A DNA stretch of 14,360 nucleotides, taken from Bacillota bacterium (GTDB lineage: Bacteria; Bacillota; Dehalobacteriia; UBA4068). The stretch lies in the NCBI GenBank assembly GCA_017439615.1, contig JAFSIU010000137.1:1-14360 (forward strand), written 5' to 3'. The first letter of the stretch is position 1, and every line of letters starts with the position of its first letter. Positions 14,212 to 14,360 of the stretch are shown here, in pieces. A program made the position numbers and the translations under genes. The notes below the pieces were generated by a model that saw only the letters and a list, made by a program, of their open reading frames with translations, was not told where the DNA came from and made no database searches.

Positions 14212-14283
14212 TTAAACCATATTAATTATATAATAAAAAATCCTGTTGTCAAGCAGGAAAAGAAATAATTTAGATGGTTTTAA
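14212..14283. promoter_or_regulatory. Nested inverted repeats around the pot operon promoter (candidate operator)
   Basis: The arms TTAAACCAT (14212-14220) and ATGGTTTTAA (14274-14283) form an inverted repeat with one extra A, centred near the -35 box. Inside it the -35 lies in CCTGTTGTCAAGCAGG (14242-14257), whose outer CCTG/CAGG bases are symmetric. This is a plausible operator region for the HTH-cupin regulator encoded just downstream. It is inferred from symmetry only. Confidence 0.35.
14225..14252 (-). promoter_or_regulatory. Strong sigma-A promoter of the regulator-potABCD operon
   Basis: On the minus strand a perfect TTGACA (14247-14252), 16 nt, then a perfect TATAAT (14225-14230). 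Transcription would start near 14218, giving a leader of about 62 nt before the regulator ATG at 14155. The strength of the promoter suggests that repression controls the operon. Confidence 0.8.
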
Positions 14284-14313
14284 TAATATTTTTTTAGTTT
14301 ACTTTTGCTATAC

Positions 14314-14326
14314 CCTGTTTAGCAGG
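14314..14326. promoter_or_regulatory. Second CCTG/CAGG dyad near the right edge
   Basis: CCTGTTTAGCAGG (14314-14326) shares the outer CCTGTT and AGCAGG bases with the element over the pot -35 box (14242-14257), but with three fewer central bases. It lies 72 nt further upstream of the pot operon. It may be a second regulator site or belong to a gene outside the window. Apart from this dyad I see no gene in 14258-14360. Confidence 0.25.
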
Positions 14327-14360
14327 CAGGAAAAAATATGATAATGTCGAACTTATTTAT

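Noticed and set aside
14156..14224. Riboswitch or attenuator in the pot operon leader
   Set aside because: The leader of about 62 nt is too short and AT-rich, with only a weak CCTAA/TTAGG pairing and no terminator-type hairpin.
1..14360. CRISPR array, insertion sequence, integrase or phage module
   Set aside because: No regularly spaced repeats, transposase or integrase motifs, or terminal inverted repeats with target duplications were seen.

Overview
The window is a chromosomal segment of an AT-rich, endospore-forming Firmicute. The main evidence is an alpha/beta-type small acid-soluble spore protein gene preceded by a sequence matching the forespore sigma-G consensus. Strong AGGAGG-type ribosome binding sites, Sec/lipobox lipoproteins and a BspA-like leucine-rich repeat surface protein fit a gut- or rumen-type member of the Clostridia. 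The exact lineage is inference.

Left part (1-2050): the spore protein gene (215-475, +) ends in a strong terminator. It is convergent with an alpha-oxoamine synthase of uncertain substrate (535-1782, -). A tRNA-Leu(UAG) with encoded CCA follows (1928-2010, +). The synthase and the tRNA appear to be driven by divergent promoters whose -35 boxes overlap.

Middle part (2161-9822): single genes or short operons, most separated by clear hairpin terminators. They are a small MscS-type channel followed 16 nt later by a membrane-anchored leucine-rich repeat protein; an ArsB/NhaD/SLC13-type permease convergent with a TspO/MBR protein; an unrecognised lipoprotein followed 17 nt later by an Ldh2-family (malate/L-lactate/sulfolactate type) NAD(P)H oxidoreductase; a TauE/SafE anion exporter with a near-consensus promoter; and an RsmJ-like 16S rRNA methyltransferase.

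Right part (9823-14360): a minus-strand polyamine uptake operon in the order regulator (XRE HTH plus cupin), potA, potB, potC, potD. The junctions are tightly coupled (potA/potB and potB/potC overlap). It starts at a TTGACA-16-TATAAT promoter that sits inside nested inverted repeats and ends at a bidirectional terminator shared with the rsmJ-like gene. The likely logic is that the HTH-cupin protein senses polyamine and represses its own operon.

No CRISPR array, insertion sequence, phage gene or obvious horizontal island is visible, and I do not see a clearly undescribed multi-gene system. The items most worth a second look are the serine-palmitoyltransferase-like alpha-oxoamine synthase with an altered motif, the MscS/LRR pair, the lipoprotein/Ldh2 pair next to a TauE exporter, and several dyad-symmetric promoter regions. 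Promoter calls were made by eye in an AT-rich genome, so chance matches are possible.
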